Of a DNA stretch of 64,000 bases, positions 8,453-16,477 are shown piece by piece. The first letter of the stretch is position 1; every line of letters begins with the position of its first letter. The translations under genes and the position numbers were made by a program. Under the pieces are notes generated by a model. The model saw nothing but the letters and a program-made list of their open reading frames with translations, had not been told where the DNA came from and searched no databases. Origin of the DNA: Neorhizobium sp. JUb45 (GTDB lineage: Bacteria > Pseudomonadota > Alphaproteobacteria > Rhizobiales > Rhizobiaceae); assembly GCF_004343585.1 (NCBI RefSeq), contig NZ_SLYW01000002.1:434001-498000 (forward strand), read 5' to 3'.

Positions 8453-8869
8453 TCAGCGTAATTTCCAGGCAACCACCATCAGGCCGCCGATGACGGTGAT
8501 ATGTTCGGCGACAACATGGAATTCCATCGTGCGCATCGGCTCCTCCATCGTCCAGAAGTGATGGACGAGCGGAATGGTGAGCGCCGTAAAGACGCCGAGC
8601 GCACCCGCACCCAGCCATGTCCAGCGGTTGAGGATCACCAGAAGCGAGCCGCCGATCTGCACGATGATGGTGGCGATGTTGAAGGCGACCGCCGGCTCCA
8701 GCCCGAAATGCGCCATCTCCGCCACGCCGGCCGGGAAATCGATCAGCTTGGAAAGCCCACTGCCCCAGAAGGCGAAGGTGAGCAGGGTGCGCGCCAGATA
8801 ACCGAACCACGTCGCGCCGGTCAGCGCGTTGATCGGATTGCCAAAATTGTTGGTCTGTGTCGTTGCCAT
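8453..8869 (-). CDS. DoxX family membrane protein
   Basis: This 138-residue integral membrane protein has four predicted helices. It matches DoxX proteins by FGYLARTLLTFAFWGSGLSKLIDFPAGVAEM, the first-helix signature, and the late VAEHITVIGGLM helix. Its biochemical role is not established; DoxX proteins often sit in redox or electrophile-stress operons. It lies 96 bp downstream of a quinone-reductase-like gene on the same strand, with an imperfect dyad in the gap. Confidence 0.85.
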   Translation of the reverse strand: MATTQTNNFGNPINALTGATWFGYLARTLLTFAFWGSGLSKLIDFPAGVAEMAHFGLEPAVAFNIATIIVQIGGSLLVILNRWTWLGAGALGVFTALTIPLVHHFWTMEEPMRTMEFHVVAEHITVIGGLMVVAWKLR

Positions 8870-8925
8870 GATATTTCCCCCTCAGACAGTGACGGGGAAA
8901 TATGACTCGCTACCGACAAATGATA

Positions 8926-8951
8926 AAGTGTACTTTTGAAAGATGCACCTT
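8926..8951. promoter_or_regulatory. Imperfect dyad upstream of doxX-like gene (possible operator)
   Basis: A 26-bp imperfect inverted repeat runs from AAGTGTACTTTT to GATGCACCTT-type sequence, in the AT-rich gap between the oxidoreductase stop and the DoxX start. Size and place would suit a dimeric regulator such as an HxlR/YodB type, but no such regulator gene is adjacent. Confidence 0.3.
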
Positions 8952-8965
8952 AATCGTGTGTTGTA

Positions 8966-9982
8966 TCAGAAACCCGACAGTACCAGCTTGCCGCGGGTCG
9001 TGCCACTTTCGAGCAGCGCATGCGCCTTTTTCAGGTTTTCCGCGTTGATAGGCCCGAGCACATCCGAGAGGGTGGTGCGGATTTTTCCGGCATCCACCAG
9101 TTCGGCCACATGGGTCAGCAGCTTGTGCTGTTCGATCATGTCTGCGGTCTGGAAAACCGGCCTTGCGAACATCATCTCCCAATGCACCGACAGGCATTTG
9201 CGCTTGAACGGGCGCAGGTCGATGACATCGGCGCTGTCGTCGATCAGCGTAAAGCGGCCCTGCGGCGCAATCAGTTCCAGCGCGTTGGAAAGGTGCTGGT
9301 CGGTCTGAGTGATGGAAAAGACAAAACCCGGCTGGCCGATCGCCATTTCGGCAATCTGGGGCGCAAGCGGTTTTGAATGGTCGATGACATGGTGGGCGCC
9401 GAGTTCGCGCACCCAGTCCTGTGTTTCCGGCCGCGAGGCGGTGGCGATCACGGTGACGTCGGACAATTCGCGCAAAAGCTGGATGGCGATCGAGCCGACC
9501 CCACCGGCGCCGCCGATCAGAAGCACGGCGTTCCATGCGCCTGCCACCTTGTCCTGAACCTTCATGCGGTGGAACAGCGCTTCATAAGCGGTGATCGCCG
9601 TCAGCGGCAGGGCGGCGGCTTGCTCGAAACTCAGCGTTTTCGGTTTCAGGCCGACGATGCGCTCATCGACCAGATGGAATTCCGCATTGGTGCCCTGCCG
9701 GTTGATCGCGCCGGCATAATAGACCTCGTCGCCGGGCTGGAACAGTTTGACGCCGGGGCCGACGGCTTTCACCACGCCGGCCGCATCATAACCGAGCACC
9801 TTGTACTGGCCGGGTTCGACCACGGCATTCTTGCGGGTCTTGGTATCGACGGGATTGACGGAAACGGCGCGGATTTCGACCAGCAGGTCGCGATCCTGTG
9901 GTTCCGGCACCGGCAGCTCGATGTCGAGAAGGGCAGTGTCCGATGTGATGGGCTGGTTCTGGTTGAAACCGACGGCGCGCAT
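8966..9982 (-). CDS. Zinc-type alcohol dehydrogenase-like / NADPH:quinone oxidoreductase family protein
   Basis: This 338-residue medium-chain dehydrogenase/reductase reduces quinones or other activated carbonyls with NADPH in related enzymes. The GroES-like domain (EIRAVSVNPVDTK, VLGYDAAGVV) is followed by a Rossmann domain with GGAGGVGSIAIQLL. Catalytic zinc ligands are absent, which suits the QOR subgroup. Start 9982 is chosen for a GGAG ribosome-binding site and the normal MRAVGF N-terminus; an upstream ATG at 10030 adds 16 atypical residues. It is probably co-regulated with the DoxX gene. Confidence 0.9.
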   Translation of the reverse strand: MRAVGFNQNQPITSDTALLDIELPVPEPQDRDLLVEIRAVSVNPVDTKTRKNAVVEPGQYKVLGYDAAGVVKAVGPGVKLFQPGDEVYYAGAINRQGTNAEFHLVDERIVGLKPKTLSFEQAAALPLTAITAYEALFHRMKVQDKVAGAWNAVLLIGGAGGVGSIAIQLLRELSDVTVIATASRPETQDWVRELGAHHVIDHSKPLAPQIAEMAIGQPGFVFSITQTDQHLSNALELIAPQGRFTLIDDSADVIDLRPFKRKCLSVHWEMMFARPVFQTADMIEQHKLLTHVAELVDAGKIRTTLSDVLGPINAENLKKAHALLESGTTRGKLVLSGF

Positions 9983-10041
9983 TGCTGTCTCCTGCATCTG
10001 GTGTGGAGAAGAACATGGCGTCTGGTTCATTAGGCTGCAAG

Positions 10042-10074
10042 GCGTATGGCAGGACTATCGGTCCTGCCATACGC
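10042..10074. repeat. Perfect 14-bp inverted repeat between MFS and oxidoreductase genes
   Basis: Arms 10042-10055 and 10061-10074 are exact reverse complements (GCGTATGGCAGGAC / GTCCTGCCATACGC) around a 5-base TATCG loop. On the minus strand it lies just after the MFS stop and about 60 bp before the oxidoreductase start. No T-run follows, so it may be an operator or a processing/stability hairpin rather than a simple terminator. Confidence 0.6.
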
Positions 10075-10085
10075 GGCTATTCATC

Positions 10086-11309
10086 TCAGGCGGCCGTTGC
10101 CGTTTTCTTTTCCAAAGCCATGGAGGCCAGGAAGACGGCAAAACCGCCGGCCGACAGGAAGGCGCCGACATAACCGGTGGCGGCAAAACCCCAGCCGAGC
10201 GCAATCACCGAACCGCCCAGCCAGGCGCCGAGCGCGTTGGCAATGTTGAAGGCGGAGTGGTTGGAGGCGGCAGCCAGCGTCTGCGCGTCGGCGGCGACAT
10301 CCATCAGCCGCGTCTGCAGGGCAGGGCCTGCGGCAAAACCGCAGCCGATCAGGAATACGCAGATGCACAGGACGACCGGATATTGCGCGGCAAAACCGAA
10401 CACGCTCATGACAACGATGTTGAACAGCATCGTGCCGCCGATCGTGCCGGTAAGCGACACATCGGCCATGCGCGAGCCGACGATATTGCCGACATTCATG
10501 CCGATGCCGAACAGCGCGAGCACGACCGATACCATGGCGACCGGCATGCCGGCCGTTTCTGTCGTGGTCGAGGCGATGTAGGAAAACACCGAGAACATGC
10601 CGCCGAAGCCGACCGCGGCGATGCCGAGCGTCAGCCACACCTGGCCACGCGCAAAGGCCGAAAGTTCGCGCTTGATGCTGGCACCTTCCGAGACTTTGTC
10701 GCGCGGCTGAAAATACCACAGGAGCGCAACGGTCAATGCGCCGATGAAGCCGACCAGATAGAAGGCGGCGCGCCAGTTCAGCCACTGGCCGAGAATATTG
10801 GCGATCGGCGTGCCGACCAGCGTGGCGATGGTGAGGCCGAGCATGACGCGGCCGACGGCGCGGGCCCGTTTGTTGGGCGGCACCATGGAGGCGGCCACCA
10901 GTGCGGCCACGCCAAAATAGGCACCATGCGGCAGGCCGGTGATGAAACGCAGCGCGGTAAAACTGTAGAAATCCGGCGCCATGGCGCTCAGAATGTTGCC
11001 GATGGCAAACACGCTCATCAGCGACAGAAGCAGGCTGCGCCGGGTCATCTTGGCGGCAGCCACGGCAATGATCGGTGCACCGACGACGACACCCAGCGCA
11101 TAGGCGCTGATCACATGGCCGGAAACGGGAACGCTGACGCCGTATGTTTTTGCGACGTCCGGCAGCAGGCCCATGATGACAAACTCACCGGTACCGATGC
11201 CGAACCCTCCCACGGCAAGGGCAATTTCGATGAGGATGATGGCGAGCGGCGACAAGGCCAAGGCTTCGCCGCGAACAGATTCGGGTTTATGCATGGAAAT
11301 ATCGGTCAT
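10086..11309 (-). CDS. MFS transporter (AraJ/SotB-like DHA1 exporter)
   Basis: The 407-residue transporter has about 12 predicted membrane helices in two halves. The first half has the DHA1 features GIGTGEFVIMGLLPDVA and the loop RFITGLPHGAYFGVAA. Such proteins export sugars, drugs or metabolites with proton antiport; the substrate cannot be told. A near-perfect MarR-type palindrome sits 77 bp upstream, suggesting induction by a small aromatic or drug-like ligand. Confidence 0.9.
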   Translation of the reverse strand: MTDISMHKPESVRGEALALSPLAIILIEIALAVGGFGIGTGEFVIMGLLPDVAKTYGVSVPVSGHVISAYALGVVVGAPIIAVAAAKMTRRSLLLSLMSVFAIGNILSAMAPDFYSFTALRFITGLPHGAYFGVAALVAASMVPPNKRARAVGRVMLGLTIATLVGTPIANILGQWLNWRAAFYLVGFIGALTVALLWYFQPRDKVSEGASIKRELSAFARGQVWLTLGIAAVGFGGMFSVFSYIASTTTETAGMPVAMVSVVLALFGIGMNVGNIVGSRMADVSLTGTIGGTMLFNIVVMSVFGFAAQYPVVLCICVFLIGCGFAAGPALQTRLMDVAADAQTLAAASNHSAFNIANALGAWLGGSVIALGWGFAATGYVGAFLSAGGFAVFLASMALEKKTATAA

Positions 11310-11385
11310 GTTTTTAAGGTGATTGCGAAACGCAAAAAGAACGGGCGAAACCGGAAACCGGCTTGCCCGCGCTGGAGGTGTAGAT

Positions 11386-11404
11386 CATCAAGATGATCTT
11401 GATG
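11386..11404. promoter_or_regulatory. MarR-type palindromic operator upstream of MFS gene
   Basis: A perfect 9-bp palindrome around one central base (CATCAAGAT G ATCTTGATG) lies in the promoter region of the MFS exporter. ATC-TTGA-TCAA-GAT dyads are typical MarR/EmrR-family sites. No MarR gene is adjacent, so the regulator would act from elsewhere. Confidence 0.6.
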
Positions 11405-11585
11405 TAAAGCTAACATAGGATTTCGCGTTGCGGTAGAGCAGAACGAAATGAGTTTTTGCAATCACGCAATTGTGTGACTTCTTTGCAAGTCAGCTTTTTG
11501 TCAGCGTTGATCTTGCTAAGTGCATGCCTCGCAACCAATTTCCTGCTGAGCCGTTATCGGCAGCCTGTCCACCTGAAAGAAATTC

Positions 11586-12491
11586 ATGAAACTCGTAGCC
11601 ATCTTCAACCGCGACGGCGGCACCTTTCGAACCACCGACATGGTGGCCTATGCCGAACGCGCGGAAAAGATCTTTCGCGATGCGGGGCACGAGATCGATT
11701 GCCGCGTGGTGGCCGGCAAGGAGATTATCGATGCGATGGAAAGGGCGGCGGATGAACCCGGCGTCGAGGGCCTGATCGCCGGCGGCGGCGACGGCACCAT
11801 TTCGGCGGCGGCGGCGATTGCATGGCGGCATGGTCTGGCGCTCGGCGTGGTGCCGGCCGGCACGATGAACCTGTTTGCCCGCTCGCTGAAACTGCCGCTC
11901 GACATCTTTTCGGTGCTCGACGTGCTGGCGAATGGCGAAGTTCTGCATGTCGATATCGCCAGCGCCAACGACCGCACCTTCATCCACCAGTTTTCCGCCG
12001 GCATGCATGCGCGCATGGTGCGTTACCGCAATTCGATGAATTTCGCCTCGCGACTGGGCAAGATCAGGGCAAGCACGCGTGCTGCCATGGGTGTCGTCTT
12101 CAATCCGCCAGTGTTCGAGATGGAGTTCAAGACGGAAGGGCAGGACGGCAAGCACAAGGTTTCGGCAATCTCCGTGTCCAACAACGAGTTCGGCCGTGAT
12201 GCGCTGATGTATGCCGACGACCTGACCGGCGGCAAGCTGGGTTTTTACCTCGCCGAACCGCTGACGCCGCCGACGGCCATGAAGCTGTTTCTCGACATTC
12301 TGCGCGGCCGGCTGAAGGAAAACCCGGCGGTGACGGCGATGACGGCGACCTCGATCGAACTGCATTTTCCCAAAAGCCGCCATGACGTGCGCTGCGTTAT
12401 CGATGGCGAACTTCTGCCGATGGCGCGCGACGTGCATCTGAAGATCCATGCCGGCGAATTGAAGGTTCTGGTGGCTCCGCAGACGGTGTGA
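11586..12491 (+). CDS. Diacylglycerol kinase-family lipid kinase (YegS/BmrU-like)
   Basis: The 301-residue soluble or peripheral kinase has the DAGK catalytic-domain glycine motif GGGDGT at residues 66-71. The family downstream block GVVPAGTMNLFAR at about 87-99 forms the nucleotide site. Related bacterial enzymes phosphorylate phosphatidylglycerol, diacylglycerol or other lipids; the substrate is unknown. It starts with MKLVAIFNRDGG, close to the usual consensus, and stands alone. Confidence 0.88.
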   Translation: MKLVAIFNRDGGTFRTTDMVAYAERAEKIFRDAGHEIDCRVVAGKEIIDAMERAADEPGVEGLIAGGGDGTISAAAAIAWRHGLALGVVPAGTMNLFARSLKLPLDIFSVLDVLANGEVLHVDIASANDRTFIHQFSAGMHARMVRYRNSMNFASRLGKIRASTRAAMGVVFNPPVFEMEFKTEGQDGKHKVSAISVSNNEFGRDALMYADDLTGGKLGFYLAEPLTPPTAMKLFLDILRGRLKENPAVTAMTATSIELHFPKSRHDVRCVIDGELLPMARDVHLKIHAGELKVLVAPQTV

Positions 12492-12602
12492 ACGGCTGTG
12501 CTCACTTTGCGCCAGATGAAAACTTGTAGTCGACTTTAAGCCTGCCTTAAGCACGCGAGCCTAGCCTTTCCCCATCCTCACGGGGATATTTTGATCAGGC
12601 AG

Positions 12603-12623
12603 GAGGCATGACCGCCTCTTTTT
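12603..12623 (+). terminator. Weak terminator-like hairpin after lipid kinase gene
   Basis: A 5-bp stem (GAGGC/GCCTC) with a 6-base loop is followed directly by TTTTT, about 110 bp after the lipid kinase stop and before the next gene. Confidence 0.4.
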
Positions 12624-12651
12624 CCTGTCCGGATGTTAACGGGCGAGCACG

Positions 12652-13137
12652 ATGGGTATTGCGTATAATTCGATGTTTTCATCGGGCACGACGGCAGTCG
12701 AACCTGATTTTATCTTTGAACTTCCCGATTTTACCGCGAGCTGCGAGGATGCCAGGGCCGGCATTGCCACCGTCTTTTCAGTGCGCAGCGATCTCTGCAG
12801 CAAGCTGGAGCTGAAGGTTCGCGACCTCAAGCGCCGCAACCCGCGCATGCCGAAACGGCAGGTGTCGCATCTGGCGCTCGTGGAGCTGATCACCGAGGAA
12901 CGGGACTGCTTTCCGCCGCAGGAATTCGTTCTCCAGACCGATCTCGGCGATGGCGCAATTGCCATCGATACGATCGCATCCGCCGAAAAACTGCGTGCCA
13001 AACGTCTGCTGGCGGAGATGATGGAAACACCGGCGGAAACCGCGGAACGGCTGGCCGTGCGCGAGGCGCGGACGGATGCGTTTACGGTAAGGGCGCATGG
13101 GCAGATCGTGTCGGCGCTGTTGTTTGGGCGGGAGTGA
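12652..13137 (+). CDS. Hypothetical protein (161 aa)
   Basis: I do not recognise this gene. The product is soluble, charged and likely mostly helical in the second half (LRAKRLLAEMMETPAETAERLAVREARTDAF). There is no signal peptide or membrane helix, and two cysteines lie in the N-terminal third. Codon use and GC look like the neighbours, so it is probably real. It lies between a lipid kinase gene and a tautomerase gene, with no overlap to either. Confidence 0.6.
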   Translation: MGIAYNSMFSSGTTAVEPDFIFELPDFTASCEDARAGIATVFSVRSDLCSKLELKVRDLKRRNPRMPKRQVSHLALVELITEERDCFPPQEFVLQTDLGDGAIAIDTIASAEKLRAKRLLAEMMETPAETAERLAVREARTDAFTVRAHGQIVSALLFGRE

Positions 13138-13280
13138 GCGGGGGCCGCAAACAACTGCGCTTTTTCCGAGATTGTATGGAAAGAGGTTTCCCGCGCAGGT
13201 ATATCAAGCGATAAACCGTGCTTGCTCCGTTTTTAGCCCTATATGATAGTATATCCTGATTTTTCAGGAGATATGCGGGA

Positions 13281-13667
13281 ATGCCTTCTACACGTATCGA
13301 GACCCGTAGCGGGTGGATAGGCGAGCGCAAGCAGGATCTGATAGAAGCTGTGCAGAGAGCACTGGTTTCAGCCCTGAAAATTCCTGAGCATGACCGCTGC
13401 GTGCGTCTGCTGGAATATGATGAGGATTCGATCATAACGCCGCCGGGCAGGGGGCCGTCCTATCTTGTGGTGGAAGTGACGCTTTTTTCAGGACGCACGA
13501 CGGACGCCAAACGCCGGCTTTACACGACACTTGTCGAAGAACTCGCCGCATTTGGCGTTCCAGCCGGTGACATCAAGACCATTCTTGTCGAAGTCCCTGC
13601 CGAGAGCTGGGGCCTCAAAGGGCTTCCTGCCAGCGAGCTTGATCTCGGTTACAAGATAGACGTCTGA
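13281..13667 (+). CDS. Tautomerase family protein
   Basis: This 128-residue protein has Pro immediately after the initiator Met (MPSTRIETR), the catalytic base of the 4-oxalocrotonate tautomerase superfamily. Two related beta-alpha-beta halves are visible, as in the longer tautomerase-2 group. The natural substrate is unknown. A short dyad (TCCTGA-TTTT-TCAGGA, 13254-13269) overlaps the ribosome-binding site region and could regulate it. The convergent glutamine synthetase gene ends 16 bp downstream. Confidence 0.85.
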   Translation: MPSTRIETRSGWIGERKQDLIEAVQRALVSALKIPEHDRCVRLLEYDEDSIITPPGRGPSYLVVEVTLFSGRTTDAKRRLYTTLVEELAAFGVPAGDIKTILVEVPAESWGLKGLPASELDLGYKIDV

Positions 13668-13683
13668 TAAAAGTACCTGCTTG

Positions 13684-15018
13684 TCACACCCGCGGCAGAT
13701 AAGTCCGGTAATCGAAGTCGCTCACCGTGCGCAGATAGGCGATCGCCTCCTTGCGCTTCGTATCGCCATAAAGCTTCTGATAGCGCTCGCCAAACACATC
13801 GCGGATGAACGGCGAGGCGGAAAAATCCTCGACGGCGGTGAGAAAGTCGTGGGTCAGCCTTTTCGTGCCTTCGGGTACATCTTTCCCCGGTTCGGTCATC
13901 GGGCCGGGATCGAGCGTGTTTTCGAGGCCCAGCAGCATGCCGCCCAATATGGCCGCCAGCAGCAGATAGGGATTGGCATCGGCGCCGGCGACGCGGTGTT
14001 CGATACGGGCGCCCGGTCCATCGGTTTCCGGCAGACGGATGGCCGTGCCGCGATGGCCGATGCCCCAGTCGATATCGACCGGCGCGAACGAACCCGGCTG
14101 AAAACGCCGGTAGGAATTGGCAAAGGGCGCAAAGATCAGCTGCGCATCGCGCATCGTGTCGAGCATGCCGGCGGTGATCGATTTCAAAAGCGCCGGATCG
14201 CCGCCTTTGGCATCGAGGATGTTGTTGCCGTCTGCGTCGAGAATGCTGGCGTGGACGTGCAGGCCGGAGCCGGCGTGCTCGCCATAGGGCTTGGCCATGC
14301 AGGTGGATTTCAGTCCGTGTTTTTTGGCGGCCTGTTCGGCGATGCGTTTCAGGTAAAGGCAGTCGTCGGCGGCGGCCAGCGCATCGGCGCGGTGTTTCAG
14401 GTTGATCTCGAACTGGCCGGGGCCGAATTCGGCAGTGGTGGCATCACCCGGAAGCTTCATGGCCTCGATGTATGAGCGCACGGTTTGCAGATAATCGTCG
14501 AGCGCATCAGTTGCGCGCATGTCGTAGAGCTGAAAGCCGTTCGGCTCCTCGCGGTATTGCAGGCTCTTTGGCGGCTGCGGTTTGCCGGTCTCGCGCCAGT
14601 CATCCTCGACCACGTAAAATTCCAGCTCGGTGGCAACGACCGGTTTCAGGCCGCGTGCCTCGTATTTCGCAACGACCGAGGCGAGGATGGCGCGCGGATC
14701 CATGAAGCTGGGCTCGCCGCTGAGTTCATGCATGGTCGCAAGCACTTGGCTCGAGCCTTCCGGCGCCCATGGCATGGGCACATGGCTGCGTTTGTCGGGA
14801 ATGCAGGTGCCATCAGGATCGCCCAGCGCCAGCGACAGTTGGGTGATGTCGTCATTGTCATCGCCCCAAATATCCAGCGATTGCGTCGAGGCCGGCAGCC
14901 GCACCGCTCCGGCCCACACCTTGTCGGCGGCGTCAGTCGGAATGCGTTTGCCGCGCAGATCGCCGTTCATGCCGACGATCAAAATCTCGATGCGGGAATT
15001 CTGGGTATCGGAAGCCAT
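13684..15018 (-). CDS. Glutamine synthetase-family protein, probable gamma-glutamylputrescine synthetase (PuuA-like)
   Basis: The 444-residue enzyme belongs to the glutamine synthetase III/PuuA group, which ligates glutamate to an amine using ATP. GS catalytic elements are present: ATELEFYVVED (metal Glu), TAEFGPGQFEINL, and HASILD/RRFQPGSFAPVDIDWGIGHRGTAIRLP. The divergent class III aminotransferase, 82 bp away, supports polyamine catabolism through gamma-glutamylation or direct transamination. Start 15018 fits family length better than the upstream ATG at 15081. The exact amine is inferred. Confidence 0.85.
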   Translation of the reverse strand: MASDTQNSRIEILIVGMNGDLRGKRIPTDAADKVWAGAVRLPASTQSLDIWGDDNDDITQLSLALGDPDGTCIPDKRSHVPMPWAPEGSSQVLATMHELSGEPSFMDPRAILASVVAKYEARGLKPVVATELEFYVVEDDWRETGKPQPPKSLQYREEPNGFQLYDMRATDALDDYLQTVRSYIEAMKLPGDATTAEFGPGQFEINLKHRADALAAADDCLYLKRIAEQAAKKHGLKSTCMAKPYGEHAGSGLHVHASILDADGNNILDAKGGDPALLKSITAGMLDTMRDAQLIFAPFANSYRRFQPGSFAPVDIDWGIGHRGTAIRLPETDGPGARIEHRVAGADANPYLLLAAILGGMLLGLENTLDPGPMTEPGKDVPEGTKRLTHDFLTAVEDFSASPFIRDVFGERYQKLYGDTKRKEAIAYLRTVSDFDYRTYLPRV

Positions 15019-15100
15019 GCGAAAACCGTCAGTCAACTGTTGCGGAGACCCGTTGGTAGCAATTAAGAATCCTCTGCACAATCATGAGACGGAGTCCGCC

Positions 15101-16456
15101 GTGACCGCAAAACTGTCCAATCTCGCCGCCATCGATGCCGCCCACCATATGCATCCGTTCAATAAAATGACTGAGCTGAACGAGAAGGGCGCGCGGGTGA
15201 TCGCCCGCGGCGAGGGCGTCTATATCTTTGATGGTACGGGGAAGAAATATCTGGATGCCTTTGCCGGCCTGTGGTGCGTCAATGTCGGGTATGGCCGCCG
15301 CGAGATCACCGATGCGGTGGCGCGGCAGATGCAGGAACTGCCCTATTACAACACCTTCTTCGGCACCACGACCGAACCGGCGACGCTGCTTGCCCAGAAG
15401 GTCACCGAACATGCCGGGCCGAACCTCAACCGCGTGTTCTTCACCAATTCCGGCTCCGAGGCGACCGACACATGGTTTCGTCTCGCGCGCGTCTACTGGA
15501 AGGCGCAGGGGAAAGCCGAAAAGGTGCAGGTGATTGCCCGTCGCAACGGTTACCATGGCTCGACGGTTGCCGGTGCCTCGCTCGGCGGCATGAAGCTGAT
15601 GCACGAACAGGGCAATCTGCCCATCGAAGGCATCCACCATATCGGCCAGCCCTACTGGTATGCCGAGGGCGGCGATCTTTCGCCCGAGGATTTCGGGTTG
15701 AAGATGGCCCGCGAACTGGAAGCAAAGATCGACGAACTCGGCGAGGACAAGGTGGCCGCTTTCGTCGCCGAACCGGTGCAGGGGGCGGGCGGCGTCATCG
15801 TGCCGCCAAGCACCTATTGGCCGGAGATTGCCCGCATCTGCAAGGCGCGCAACATTCTACTGATCGTCGACGAGGTGATCTGCGGTTTCGGGCGTCTCGG
15901 TGAATGGTTCGGCCACCAGTATTTCGGCGTCGAGCCGGACATGGCGCCGATCGCCAAGGGCCTGTCCTCCGGTTATCTGCCGATCGGCGGTGTTCTGATC
16001 AGCGACCGCGTGGCCGATGTTCTGGCGCAGGAAGAAATCCATCACGGCTATACCTATTCCGGCCATCCGGTGGCGGCGTCTGCTGCGCTCGCCAATCTCG
16101 CCATTCTCGAAAACGAGGGGCTGGTGGAACGGGTGCGCGACGATATCGGCCCCTATTTCGCAAAAGCCTGGAAAAGCCTCGAGGATCACGACGTGGTCGG
16201 CGAGGCGCAGGTGGCGGGTCTGATGGGCGGGCTGCAGCTTTCGCCCGACAAGACCGTTCGCGCCCGTTACGCCAAACCGGACGATGCCGGCGTGCTGGTG
16301 CGCAACCATTGCCTGGAAAACGGTCTGGTGATGCGCGCCACCTCGGATCGCATGCTGGCTTCACCGCCGCTGGTGATCAGCCATTCGGAAGTGGACGAGA
16401 TGATCGACAAGCTGCGCGGCGGGTTGGACCATTTGCGCGAAGCAAGAATGGGGTGA
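15101..16456 (+). CDS. Class III aminotransferase, probable putrescine/omega-amino acid aminotransferase
   Basis: The 451-residue PLP enzyme transfers an omega-amino group to pyruvate or 2-oxoglutarate. PLP-binding Lys286 lies in APIAKGLSSGYLP, and the upstream LIVDEVICGFGR gives the cofactor Asp. NSGSEATDTWFRLAR and RRNGYHGST are class III motifs. The GTG start has a CGGAGT ribosome-binding site; the longer open frame upstream is antisense to the divergent PuuA-like gene. It resembles SpuC-type putrescine-pyruvate aminotransferases, and its partner supports that. Confidence 0.88.
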   Translation: MTAKLSNLAAIDAAHHMHPFNKMTELNEKGARVIARGEGVYIFDGTGKKYLDAFAGLWCVNVGYGRREITDAVARQMQELPYYNTFFGTTTEPATLLAQKVTEHAGPNLNRVFFTNSGSEATDTWFRLARVYWKAQGKAEKVQVIARRNGYHGSTVAGASLGGMKLMHEQGNLPIEGIHHIGQPYWYAEGGDLSPEDFGLKMARELEAKIDELGEDKVAAFVAEPVQGAGGVIVPPSTYWPEIARICKARNILLIVDEVICGFGRLGEWFGHQYFGVEPDMAPIAKGLSSGYLPIGGVLISDRVADVLAQEEIHHGYTYSGHPVAASAALANLAILENEGLVERVRDDIGPYFAKAWKSLEDHDVVGEAQVAGLMGGLQLSPDKTVRARYAKPDDAGVLVRNHCLENGLVMRATSDRMLASPPLVISHSEVDEMIDKLRGGLDHLREARMG

Positions 16457-16477
16457 GGGAGAGCCGGCCTCGAAAAC

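Noticed and set aside
14630..15100. N-terminal extension of the aminotransferase
   Set aside because: This part is antisense to the PuuA-like gene; the GTG at 15101 with a ribosome-binding site gives the normal family N-terminus.
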